From: Pleodorina starrii
Taxonomy: Eukaryota > Chlorophyta > Chlorophyceae > Chlamydomonadales > Volvocaceae
Direction: 5' to 3'
Assembly (NCBI GenBank): GCA_030267565.1
Contig: BRXU01000001.1
Coordinates: 9,403,001 to 9,467,000 of the forward strand
DNA: 64,000 nucleotides
Shown: positions 1 to 10,381 of the stretch, in pieces
How the letters are laid out: each line of letters opens with the position of its first letter
Numbering within the stretch: the first letter of the stretch is position 1
Notes under the pieces: model-generated
Seen by the model: only the letters and a program-made list of their open reading frames with translations
Told to the model about the DNA's origin: nothing
The model's database searches: none
Made by a program: the position numbers and the translations under genes

Positions 1-462
1 GCTTCCGCCCTCACCACCCTCCCCTCCGCCGCCCACGCCCCCTTCACCGCCGTCGCCTCCACCACCCCTTCCACCTTCCCCGCCCCCACCCTCGCCACCT
101 TCCCCACCCCCCCCGCTTCCACCACCGCCGCCACCGCCACCACCTCGCCCATCCGGACCGCCGGGCGTCTCTCCCTCTCCACCACCCATGCCGCCACCCT
201 CGCCCTCACCGCCTTCCACCCCTCCATCACCGCGCCCTCCATCTCCACAGCCGCCTCCACAACCCCCTCCCCCGCCATCCCCTGCGCCTCTGCCGCCGCC
301 CTCACCTCCCTCCCCTAGCCCCCTTCCGCCCCCATCTCCGTTCCCATCTTCACCGCCACCTTCACCGTCTCCACCGCCGCCCCCATCCCCACAGCCTCCC
401 TCTCCAAAGCAGCCAAAGGCTCCCAAATCACCCAGGCTCCGCTCATACTCGCCCTCACCCCC
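1..462 (+). pseudogene. Duplicated fragment of the pherophorin proline-rich rod
   Basis: These 462 bases match 1246-1707 of the neighbouring pherophorin-like gene with a single base difference that I can see (a T in a C run near 267). The fragment keeps the same Ser-Pro-Pro reading frame, which runs into the telomere-type repeats and stops at 481. It carries only rod sequence: no start, signal peptide or globular domain. The left end is cut by the window edge, so it could be the 3' part of a longer upstream copy. It is either a genuine duplicate joined to a former chromosome end or an assembly join; the sequence cannot decide. Confidence 0.75.
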
Positions 463-510
463 TAAAACCCTAAAACCCTAAAACCCTAAAACCCTAAAAC
501 CCTAAAACCC
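460..510. repeat. Interstitial telomere-type repeat, (CCCTAAAA)6 plus CCC
   Basis: Six perfect head-to-tail CCCTAAAA units followed by CCC. CCCTAAAA is the C-strand of TTTTAGGG, the telomere repeat known from Chlamydomonas and Volvox. The orientation is that of a left chromosome end for the DNA to the right. The left junction shares CCC with the pherophorin fragment (460-462), as expected for microhomology joining. Confidence 0.9.
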
Positions 511-518
511 AATTTCAG

Positions 519-2673
519 AAGCCGTGATTTCCACGATGAACTTTACCTACAGTGCCGGTACCATATACCCCAACATGCCAAACGTTTTCGCTAACGGCTC
601 AGCTTGGAACAGTTCCGCTGTGGCGTACACCCTACTCATGTCGCCATCGCAGTTCGCCGCGCGCTACAACGGCTCGGCCGGCTGCACCGCACCCGATCCG
701 GTGCTGAACGGAACGTACAGTCTGTATCTGACGGCTGTTTCTTCCGGACCATTTAACGCAAGCCGCGATGTGGCCTGGCCTGTGCTGGTTTACCTTCTTG
801 AGTCAGCAGGCTATTACCCAGAGCCTTTTCAGCCGTGCACACCCTTCCCGTTGTACGTCTTCACAAAGTTTTTGGATTTTGTCCCAAACAACGAAAGCGG
901 TGTGGGTGGCTTCCTCAACACCAGCTCCTGGATGGCCAACAAGTGGGTTCAGGCCAACGACTCGACTGACCCAGTTTGCCCCAACTCTCCCACCAGCTTC
1001 GGCTACACCTACTTCGAGCTGTACAACTGCCCCTGCTCGCCGCCACCCAGCCCGCCAGTGCCATCCCCTCCACCATCACCACCGGGACCGCCCGACCCAC
1101 CCAGCCCGCCTAGCCCCTCACCCCCTTCGCCTCCCCTGCCACCTTCCCCATCTCCACCGCTGCCACCCTCCCCTTCACCTCCCTCTCCACCCTCACCATT
1201 GCCGCCCTCTCCACCCTCCCCTTCGCCGCCTCGGCCACCCTCTCCGCTTCCGCCCTCACCACCCTCCCCTCCGCCGCCCACGCCCCCTTCACCGCCGTCG
1301 CCTCCACCACCCCTTCCACCTTCCCCGCCCCCACCCTCGCCACCTTCCCCACCCCCCCCGCTTCCACCACCGCCGCCACCGCCACCACCTCGCCCATCCG
1401 GACCGCCGGGCGTCTCTCCCTCTCCACCACCCATGCCGCCACCCTCGCCCTCACCGCCTTCCACCCCTCCATCACCGCGCCCTCCATCTCCACAGCCGCC
1501 TCCACAACCCCCCCCCCCGCCATCCCCTGCGCCTCTGCCGCCGCCCTCACCTCCCTCCCCTAGCCCCCTTCCGCCCCCATCTCCGTTCCCATCTTCACCG
1601 CCACCTTCACCGTCTCCACCGCCGCCCCCATCCCCACAGCCTCCCTCTCCAAAGCAGCCAAAGGCTCCCAAATCACCCAGGCTCCGCTCATACTCGCCCT
1701 CACCCCCACCTTCATTCCCGTCCCCGCCTCCACCCCGCCCGCCCTCGTCTGCCGGTCCCCGCCCGCCGTCTCCTTCCCCCAACACCTATCTCATCGACGG
1801 TTTTCCCTTCTCGTCTTGTACGGCACGGGGTGTTTATTTGTCGCCGTACCGTATGACGTCCCCCGTTGGGCCGGTCAACACCACATCCGTCGACGACTCC
1901 TTCTGTTTCCGTGTGGCAGCCGTGGTCGGCAGCACGGGCGAATTGGGCGGGGTTGCTGGCCCCTGCTCAAACATGACAGTCAACACCATCGAGATGATCA
2001 TCAGTGAGTGGTGCATTGCAGAACGCGGCATAGTGCATGCCGGCCTCCTACGGATCGATAGCGTACCTATTGTACTTGCATGTGCGGAGGCGACATGGTG
2101 GTTCCCGGTTTTAGGGTTGTCTGAGGGGTTTTGGCTGGGAGGCGGTTTGGGGGTTGGGTTGATTGGTAGGGGTTCGATTTGGCCTAACCATAGTTGTTTG
2201 ACCTTATGGGGGGCGGACCGATGCATGGCTGCGGGCGTCGGTTCGTCGTGATACTGCACCATATATGTATATATATATACATAGATAGCCCCAGCTACCC
2301 ATCCGCCACACCTTATCTTCCGCCACGCACGACCCTTCAACGAAATGACAACACCCCTGCAGATCCATCCTGCGTTCTTGATAAACCCAAGGCCATCCGA
2401 AAGGCCACAATCAACGGTGTGCGGTTGTTTCCGTACTACAGCCAGAAGGTCTGGAACGGCGACACGTACGGCATCCTTGGTTTCAGCCGCCTGACCGACC
2501 ACTTCCCCGTCGTCCCTCCAGCGGACGGGCTGTACTTGTGTCTGGCAATGTCGCGAAGCAGCAGCAGCGGCTGTGGCACCCCGCGGGGGCTGTGCTTCGG
2601 GCCCAGCTGCGTGTACTCGCTGTTCAACAACGAGGTGACGTGCTGCCCGGCGAGCGAGGCGGTGCTTGGATAG
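519..2673 (+). CDS. Pherophorin-like extracellular matrix glycoprotein, 5' end missing
   Basis: Two exons are supported: 519-2003 and 2363-2673, joined by a GTGAGT...CAG intron in the same phase. The first codes an N-terminal globular part rich in N-glycosylation sequons (NFT, NGS, NSS, NGT, NAS, NES, NTS, NDS) with several Cys. A long Ser-Pro-Pro rod follows (about 1036-1780), then a C-terminal pherophorin domain beginning near FPFSSCTARG and continuing across the intron to CVYSLFNNEVTCC. In volvocine algae such proteins are secreted, hydroxyproline-glycosylated building blocks of the extracellular matrix. No start codon with a signal peptide is present: 5' of the exon there is a plausible acceptor (TTTCAG, 513-518) and then telomere repeats. 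The gene is therefore truncated here, unless the junction is an assembly error. The N-terminal part is not a domain I recognise. Confidence 0.8.
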
Positions 2674-5246
2674 GCAGCGCAGGCACGTGAGTGCCGTACA
2701 CGGATATTGCTCCATCCGGTTGGGGCTTGGAGGTGGGGAACGGAAACACGGCCTGGACATTGGCATGGTGCAGTTGAGTATCGTATCGTATCGTATCTAG
2801 CTAGAGGTGATGACGCACGGCGTGGTGGTGTTTGGTAGCGACCCTTTTTTGAGTTACATTAGTTAAACCCATAAATAGTATTAAGCACGTTGAATTTCTC
2901 GGGCTATCAATCTGTCTGGTTAGACGGTATGCAGCAGCAGCATCAAACGGCGGCCAAGCAAATAGTAATAGTAAGCGGATATTTCAGCGGGTAAGCGGGT
3001 AAGCCGGTGCGTGCTTTCGTTGTTTCTGCTCCTGGGCGCGCACGCGCGGACGGAGTTGGGTCGCTCTATTGTGGCATGCACAGAACGGCAGCGGCAGTTG
3101 GCTTGTTAATTGCTGTGTATTTGATTTAATCAAAATTATACTGGAGGGCGGGCGTAATGCCATGCCATACATACATGCAGCATCCGCCCGATCATAACGT
3201 TCTAGTACGCAGCGTCGCCCGCCCCCGCTATGGCCTGCGGTGCGGTGGATGGCAATCGCCCAATGCATGGCAGCAGGACGGATCAGGACGGACGCATGCT
3301 GTCATACGCGCTGATGTGGCAGGCGGATTCTTTATCAACATAAAACGTATGGCCGCGGGATCAACTTATAAGGAGTGGCATGGCAGGTGCTCGACTCAAC
3401 ATGCAGCACGCAGGAAGAGCAAGCAAGGTGGTTGCATGCATGTATGTCTGGACGCGCCCGTGCGGGACCCGCTTTCGTTATATTATCTATCTATTATCGT
3501 ACGCCACGCACTTCAGACCACGAACAACGTACGGCAACACTTTGAGCATATCATGCGCGTTAGAATTTGGAAGCAACGTAGATCGTTGGCCGGCCGACCG
3601 TGCCTCGAATGTACTTTAGGATGGATCCGGCAGGGGTGCCTAATCAGGCCACACGTCCGTATACGGCGGTATCGGCTGTCGAGGACCCCTCCATCCGCGT
3701 GCGGTTGATGCAACGAAGTTGTGGGTGCATGATGACGTAACACAGCTATCGATCCAGCCTGGAGCGTGGCCGGAACTATTAAATAATAGCTGCATACTAT
3801 GCCCGCGCAAAGGTGGTACGTAGGCGACTCAAAACTAACATGGCACCATGCACATATGCACACATGAATACATGCTGTACAGCTACGTAGTGCGTGAGGG
3901 CGGAGTATGCAGCAGGTTGTGCAGAATGAATGAATGAAGCGGTCAGAGGATGCGTGTATGCCGTAGATGCGGTCGGTGATGGATGACCTGCTCTGGGAGC
4001 CGATCGAGCAGCAGGTGCAGCACCACACACACACACATGCATACAGCAGGTAGGCCTTTGCCGCGCGGCGCCCGCCGATCGACGACCATCTCCATCGCCA
4101 CGCCGGCCGACCGCTCGCTCAACGATCGAAAGCCCACGAAAGCTTTTTACGGAGTTGGAAACCTTTACGGAGGAAAGTCTTTCCCATCCAAAGCCCCAGT
4201 CGATCTGCAAGCCCCTGACTACCACACACCTGCGTGCGTGGCTCGCTGATATATAGATATGATTACGTACGACATTACGCGCGCAACACCGCGATACGAT
4301 CCGACGCACCGGCCATGGCGCGCGACAGTCGATCGGCAACGATATATCCGCCGTCCGCTGCCCTCGAGGTTGCCTGCGTGCCTGCTGCTGTGACGACGTT
4401 GCTTGCTTCGTTGGAGTACGTAATGCTTCAACGCATGCGTGCACCACGTACGCCAGCCTGTGACATACCTACCGGTAAGCAGCAAAGTGGAAGGCGTAAC
4501 TGTGTGTGTGGATGACACAAGTAAGGGTCTCCTACCTCCATCTGGATTTGGAGCGACGGAGTGGGGATCGTCGATTGGCGACTTCACGACTTCCGTCGTC
4601 GTCGACACGTGCGTGTCCCCAGCGCGAGACGAAGTTCGCTAACGGCGGGGATTACTGTTACTACATACGTAGCTACAACCGCAAGCAGTTAGGTGGTTGC
4701 GTTTTGCAAAGGGGTGGGCACGCCCGTTAACGAGATAACGACCGAGTTGTCGTCACTCCTTGTCGTAAAAACCCTCACAATCGATTATTCGAATCGAGCA
4801 TTCGAATGATTTGAACCTTGGAATATCGAATGTTTCGAACCATTATGTCCTCGTTCCATTCCGCCTCCGCCGTCGACTCAAAATAATACTTCTGCTGCGC
4901 CTGCCTGTGAGCTCCTGTTGGTGGATGGAACTGTTTTGTCGTCGGGCGTTCCTCTTGAGTGATACGCACACTATATCTGGTCGTCTGGTGACTGCGCGTG
5001 TGGCCATCCAGCCATCCAGCAGCAGCATGTTACTATGTTACTACCATTTCGACGACTGATTACGCATACATACTGTTGCGCCGGGTGTTCCTGGTGTCAG
5101 TTGTCCAGAAGCATATTTATACATATATATATCATGTACTGGTATATATATATACACACACCAGTGTGTCTGTAACCGATGTGCATACCAGCCAGCGGCA
5201 ATTTGCTGTCTGAGCGAATGGATTCGGAGCTGCCTCCGCCTGAAGG
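2674..5246. other. Intergenic stretch, no gene supported
   Basis: Base composition drops to near 50 % GC. Only short frames on both strands are found, none with a recognisable motif or splice-linked continuation. It holds short AT-rich tracts (for example TATATA runs near 5120-5155) and scattered GCATGCAT-like words. No TGTAA signal was found close behind the pherophorin stop. Confidence 0.5.
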
Positions 5247-5395
5247 GTCTCAATAGGGGTGTTTCTATAGGCCCGAAACCACAATCTACGGAAGCTAACT
5301 GTTTCTATGGACATGCTCGTCCCATCGTAGCGTAGGAAAATAATTCTACTGAGCTACGGCGAGTTTGGCCCGAGCTCAGTAGAAAGTCGTAGAAT
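5247..5395 (+). repeat. Hairpin-containing repeat, copy 1
   Basis: It starts with GGGGTGTTTCTAT and contains a strong hairpin at 5346-5382 (CTACTGAGCT pairing with AGCTCAGTAG). The same unit occurs inverted at about 6330-6482, where the hairpin arms differ in sequence but still pair. It belongs to the same TTTCTATGG family as the terminal repeats of this region. Confidence 0.6.
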
Positions 5396-5965
5396 AGGGG
5401 TGTTTCTATGGCTTTTGGTTCCGGGCGTATCTACCTCGTACATAGAATGCGCGTAGAATCTGTACAGGGGTCGTTTCTATGGACCTCCTGAAACCATATT
5501 GGAACCAATAGTACTTACTGACTACCTAGAGCTCAAACATTATACTTTCTAACAAAGTCTCAGACGTATTGTAAGATGCTAGGTAGATGGACTATGTGTT
5601 GAACATCACGGCTCTTCAAGGGACTGACACCGTTCGAAAGCCAATCACACGCCGCGTATGCCTAACATCAAACTTGCAAATGTGCATTTGGCTCCACTAG
5701 CTCCAATTTTATCTTACTCCAAACTACAATAACGCACTGTCGTATTCCATCAAGCCCAAAGGCCAGATGGAATACGACGTGGACGACACGCGCAAAGTTC
5801 GCTCATAGAAATGCCGTACCGCGGGACGAGCACTGGTTTCGGCCCATAGAAATGGGCCTAATACAATTTTGCAACTATTACTGGAAGCAATCTTATGGAG
5901 TTGTATCATAAGTATAGGACGCTCCGTTAGAGCTATCGGCACCGCGAACCCACGCCGATATAAGG

Positions 5966-6136
5966 ATGGCTCCCACAAACGAGCAGGTCATTGCCCTGCT
6001 TATGGACATGATCCAGTACAGACTCCAGATGTTCCCAGAAGTCCGAGATCATCATTCTGATGCGGCGCGTTCAACGAAAAAAGGAACCCCAGTTGTTCAT
6101 GGTCTAGTGATGGCTTGCAAACGCGCCCTCGCATAA
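5966..6136 (+). CDS. Small ORF (56 codons) running into the foldback arm, unknown
   Basis: An ATG preceded by GATATAAGG opens a 56-codon frame starting MAPTNEQVIALLMDM. The first half looks helix-forming and amphipathic; the second half (about 6057-6136) lies inside the left arm of the foldback element. The matching part of the right arm lacks the upstream half. It may be the truncated start of a transposon protein captured by the element, or chance. I do not recognise a family. Confidence 0.2.
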   Translation: MAPTNEQVIALLMDMIQYRLQMFPEVRDHHSDAARSTKKGTPVVHGLVMACKRALA

Positions 6137-6778
6137 GAGGCTAATAAGCTATGACTTGATAACTTATAGTATAAAGCAAGACATCTATGAATGCCTCAGA
6201 GAATTGTACATTTCCATGCGAAGAAGCCGCTCCTTCTGAACAATTAGCCTAGGGAGAAGCCCGCTTTTTTCCGAGTACATCGGTGGCCAAGGAAGCGGGA
6301 AAGTTGCAGTAATAAGCTCGCTCCGCTAGCTCCACAAGCTCCATCCTACGACTTCCTACTTTGCTACGGGCCAAAGTCGGCGTAGCAAAGTAGGAGAATT
6401 TTCCTGCGGTACGGTGGGACGAGTTACGCCGTAGGTCCCCGTAGATTTTGGTTTCGGGCCCATAGAAACACCCCTAATGGAGCTAGTGGAGCTAGTGGAG
6501 CTAGTGGAGCGAGCTTGCTAGTGCAACTTTCGCGCGTCCTGGGCCATCGAAGCACTCGGAAAAAAGCGGGCTTTTCCCTGGGCAATATGTTCGCAAGGAG
6601 CGCCGTCTTAGCATGGAAATGTGCAACCCTCGAAGGCATTCACAGATGTCTTGCTTTATAATTGAACTTATCAATTCAAGGCATACTAGCCTCTTATGCG
6701 AGGGTGCGTTTGCAAGCCATCACTCGACCATGAATGATGGGGGTTCCGTGTCGTTGAACGCGCCGCATCATAACGACT
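6057..6778. mobile_element. Foldback element with about 290-bp inverted arms
   Basis: The left arm (about 6057-6343) and right arm (about 6484-6778) are imperfect reverse complements along their whole length; shared landmarks include GATGCGGCGCGTTCAACGA, TGATGGCTTGCAAACGC and CCGCTTTTTTCCGAGT. The 140-bp centre has its own hairpin at about 6356-6391 (CTACTTTGCTACG pairing with CGTAGCAAAGTAG) and copy 2 of the 5247-5395 repeat in reverse. No protein is coded by the arms as a pair. This matches a foldback/MITE-type non-autonomous element. Confidence 0.7.
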
Positions 6779-7173
6779 TCTAGGACAGGTTGATATGTCA
6801 GCTATGTTTCAGGCGTGTATTGTTGCAAGCCCATAAGCATGGCGATGGCCTGCTGCTGGTTTGAAGGAGCCACATCGATAGCGACTTTGCTTCGGAGTGC
6901 AGATAGTGCTGACGGACTGTTCTTATTTTGTTGCATAACTATAGATAGTTGCTTTGAGCAGTTGCTGCAAAATTATGTTGGTTCCGGTCAGGATGGATGG
7001 ATGGATGTTACAAGCTTCAATGAGCTCGTACGGCTCAAACGAACCCGGAGGCTCATGAACCGCCTCAGTCGCGCAAAAAAAGGTAAAGAAAACCAAAAAG
7101 ACAAAGAATGATTCGAAGCGATGGTGGTACAGTGAATGAAGTAGACTGGATGTGTTCGCACACAAACAAACTC

Positions 7174-7446
7174 TTAGGAAGCGATACGCTCACGCCGCAA
7201 AGCAAACATCTCGTAAATAGCTTTCGCAAGACCACGCTGGTCATCAACTTGCATGACATCGTGAACACTCGCAGTAGTGGGTACACCTAGGTCCCAAATC
7301 TTCTGCCGCGCCGACACAAGAGCAGGACACTCCCACAGAAAACGCTTCTCGTCCTCGATAGCGCCATCAGAACGACACGCTTTGCATACACGAAGCTCTC
7401 TAGACCGACTGCTTTCACTGTTAACCGCCAAATCGGAAACGCACAA
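7174..7446 (-). pseudogene. Fragment of a non-LTR (LINE) retrotransposon ORF, C-terminal zinc-knuckle region
   Basis: The 90-codon minus-strand frame contains RVCKACRSDGAIEDEKRF followed by LWECPAL, which matches the terminal C-x2-C...EDE-x-H-F-x-x-x-CP motif found after the reverse transcriptase domain of many LINEs. The expected His is replaced (KRF), and no reverse transcriptase motifs are seen upstream on this strand. Neighbouring minus-strand frames to about 7840 are broken. A dead 3' remnant is the simplest reading. Confidence 0.55.
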
Positions 7447-7530
7447 CCGACAAGGGGTTGGTGTCGGCTTCCTTGAAGCCGGAAAAAGGGCGGGGCCCCA
7501 CTAAATCCGTACGGGTGAAGTTGAGTGCTA

Positions 7531-7792
7531 CGGCGGCGAGGGCGTGAAGTGTGAGAGTGTCGGCATTCCTGCTGATAGACAGCCAGAGCTTTTTCCCGAA
7601 ATGCCTGCTAGCCGAGTCGTTAGCAAGGCCTGTCGGCGCCGCGCGAAGCGCGTCATCCCGTCGGGTGCATGAGCACATGTGCGCATCGACCGAAATACGG
7701 CATTTCCAAAGCGAGCGGCGAGGGCGTCAACTGTGAGAGTGTCGACATTCCTGCTGATAGGCAGCCAGAGCTTTATATCTGAAATGCCTGCG
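7531..7792 (+). repeat. Diverged direct repeat of about 75 bp
   Basis: 7531-7605 and 7718-7792 share GGCGAGGGCGT, TGTGAGAGTGTCG, CATTCCTGCTGATAG and GCAGCCAGAGCTTT-like words, at a spacing of 187 bp. They lie beside the LINE remnant and may be an internal duplication of it. Confidence 0.55.
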
Positions 7793-8442
7793 GCTTCAGC
7801 AATCCGACCCATGTTTAGCATCGTGCGCCGTCTCGGCACTGTGCAACTCTTCCGGCCAGCGCATTGGCTGAAGTTATTTGACAGTAGACATGGAGTGTAT
7901 CATTTACACATCAGGCAGGCTGACTTGCCAATAGAAGGACAGCGGAACTGTTTGCGAGGGTTGATTGCGACGACGTGGTACTGAGGTATTCGCCGTAGAG
8001 GAGGCTTGAATGCTTTAACATTAGGACAGGGATCCCCTAGGTTGCCGACTGGAGTTGTTGGGCGGCCCGCAGAAGACCGCTGCATCATGCGTGCATTTGC
8101 GGCTTGTCGTCCAACAATCAACAGTTTGCCCCTTGCAACCTTTGTAATAGCAGTATGCGTCAAGACGATCGGACCGGGTAGCAGAGCTGCTGTGGTGTGG
8201 TCGCGGGAAGAATGTTCGCAATGCAAACATAGTTTGTTTCCGAAACGAAGATTCATTTCACGCCGTCATGTCAGAATTCCACCTTAAGGAACGATGACTC
8301 TTCTGGAATTAATTATAGGCCGAGAGGTGATGGTTTGACCTCGGCCTCGATCCATGGAGACTGCCAAACTGGTTTGTACTCATACGAGGTTGGGTTCCAA
8401 TAATAAATTTACCGTGCAATAAAGAATGTAATCTTTTACTTA

Positions 8443-8472
8443 TGCAGACTTTCCGTTGGCCGAAAGTCTGCA
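8443..8472. repeat. Perfect 11-bp hairpin
   Basis: TGCAGACTTTC and GAAAGTCTGCA flank an 8-base loop. It follows an AT-rich stretch and has no adjacent gene, so it is probably part of the repeat nest and not a terminator. Confidence 0.6.
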
Positions 8473-8539
8473 CTTGTTATTACAGACATACATACATCAG
8501 ACAGTAGACATCAGACGCACGGACATGGGCAATCCTACA

Positions 8540-8580
8540 GGGCGGGGCCCCCCTGGGCGCTTCGCGCTGGGGCCCCGCCC
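8540..8580. repeat. Perfect 12-bp GC hairpin
   Basis: GGGCGGGGCCCC and GGGGCCCCGCCC flank a short loop. The same 12-mer half occurs at about 7488-7499 beside the LINE remnant, which ties both to the same repeat family. Confidence 0.6.
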
Positions 8581-8817
8581 AAAAACGAAGTAAGGAACGA
8601 TGGTGTGCCGGGGGGATATAACCCTCAAATTGCTTCGGCAGCCCCATCCAATGCTTATGGCGACACATCTTAACACCGTAACATCTTAACATCTTAACAC
8701 CAGCCCTTGGTTCCGGTCAGGTTTCTGGGCGTTCATAGAAACAGCACCTGTACGGGCTCTACGCGCTTTCTATGTACGAGGTAGATACGCCCGGAACCAA
8801 AAGCCATAGAAACAAGG

Positions 8818-10381
8818 CTAATGCCCACGACTGCCTTCCGAGGCAACCTCAATCAAACTCCCTCCTGGAGCAATCTGAAAGCCCCCGAAGTGAACAACTC
8901 GCCGATAGGATGCGGATGCATATGTAATTGAATTGCACGATCGCCTCCCTCGCACGTTTCCTGCATCTCCGTTCATCTTTCCGACGATCGACTTGCTGCT
9001 AGGCATGTTGGCGTCAGTCCCGATTAGCGGCTGCACGCAATCAAGAACGAAGTGACGTGACATGTCCTGGCGCGCGCCGCGCGGTCGGCGGTGCCGTTGA
9101 CCTATCCTTCTGCAGTTTTGGTGCTACGTTGGGCACATACAGATAGATAGGATAGGGGGATTGATATTGTTGCCGTTGAGAACCGACGTGCGTGACCTTT
9201 CTTTGGCAGCCAGCACCACACTATCCGGAGGCCAAGATCTGATAGAAAGCAATTATTCACTGCCGTAAGGCAGATAGAGTAACACACTGCCGTACACATC
9301 GCATCTTCGTAGCCCTACGTATGTAGCCGCACATACACTTCCCCCATACATCATGCTTGCCGCGGAGGAAATAATGCCCAGTCACTTGCCTACAGGACCA
9401 CTAGGACCACTACGACGCACAGACTGCGAGATTGCAGCGCTGAACGAACTGTGTCGCTAGCTGACCTTGCCTTGGCCCCGGCCCTCGCTCGCGCCAGAAT
9501 CGCCCCCCCCCCCCCCTCTCCGTGCTTTACCCATCTGGCCAAGCTGAGATAGGTGCGCTGAGATGCGCACCAGGCGTACATTCAAAGCAGCTTGCGGGAA
9601 TGCGAAACCCAAATTCCGTCAGTCGCGTGTCACAGTGATGCGTGGTAAATGCTGGAAGATGCAAAGGTAAGCACGTCGAGATAGAGCGAGGTGTTCATCA
9701 TCGATTCCGGGTTCCTACAGCCGCAGTGGCCCAGCAGCCCTACCTCAGCCAGGCGGCGCGAATGTGAGCGCAAACGTAAGGTTCAATCAAGGCGGTAAAT
9801 TTTGGTGGCGGCAATGTTGCGCGGTGGCAGAGCGAGCGGCTGCTGTGAGGAACACTCGACATCTGTTTCCTGACCGTATCGATCTGACTGTGTGTAGGCG
9901 CTGCTGGGACCTGGTTCGTCCACCCGCCCTCAGTCTCCAGCGCCTCGTACGTCCTCCCCGCCCGGCTTCTGCAGGTTTGCATACCCGAGCAAACCCTTGC
10001 AGGGCCTGATCTGTTTCTCCTCCTCTACCTGCTGTCGTCGTCCTCCAGGGTACGCCGTGCCACCTGACGGTTTCTGTTGGCCTGGCAAATGGAATCCAAG
10101 GATTCTGCACCTTTGCCAGCGTGACCAGTTCCGATGAATGAGCTCGCGCGATGCAGAGTGTACGGTGCATGTACAGTGCGAGAACGGCGCTCGTCCATGG
10201 CCGAGCGTTTCGCGGTATGGCTGAGTTATCCAGCAAAGCAGGTGACGTTCTATTAGGCTGTGGCAGTATCCCGTCTTCAAAGTTTCTGTGATTATGACGA
10301 TGCGGCGAACACCCTCTCGAAAAAGTAACACCTGATAGCATCGCATCTAGTATCACTAGTTATTACCAGAATTGAAGCATC
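8818..10381. other. Upstream region of the SETD9-type gene, no gene supported
   Basis: An 81-codon minus-strand frame (8818-9063) and a 189-codon minus-strand frame (9787-10356) are open but show no recognisable motif. A C-run lies at about 9507-9520. The right part presumably holds the promoter and 5' UTR of the gene starting at 10382; no TATA box stands out. Confidence 0.4.

Larger units (their letters stand above)
5401..8814. mobile_element. Candidate DNA transposon remnant with 85-bp terminal inverted repeats
   Basis: Bases 5401-5485 reappear as the reverse complement at 8730-8814 with only a few differences; both read inward from TGTTTCTATGG. This is the layout of terminal inverted repeats about 3.4 kb apart. 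No clear target-site duplication flanks the ends. The interior holds a foldback element and a decayed LINE piece rather than a recognisable transposase, so the unit is probably a dead element with later insertions, or two solo ends brought together. Confidence 0.5.

Noticed and set aside
460..510. Interpretation as the true end of the chromosome
   Set aside because: 462 bp of gene sequence lie outside the repeats in this window. It may still be a misjoined end, which is stated as an open alternative.
1009..1785. 258-codon glycine-rich frame on the minus strand
   Set aside because: It is the exact complement of the Ser-Pro-Pro rod of the pherophorin gene; a repeat of CCN codons always gives GGN codons in antisense.
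3157..4642. Several frames of 90-216 codons in the 3-4.7 kb region
   Set aside because: No conserved motif, no consistent splice partners, and ordinary intergenic composition.
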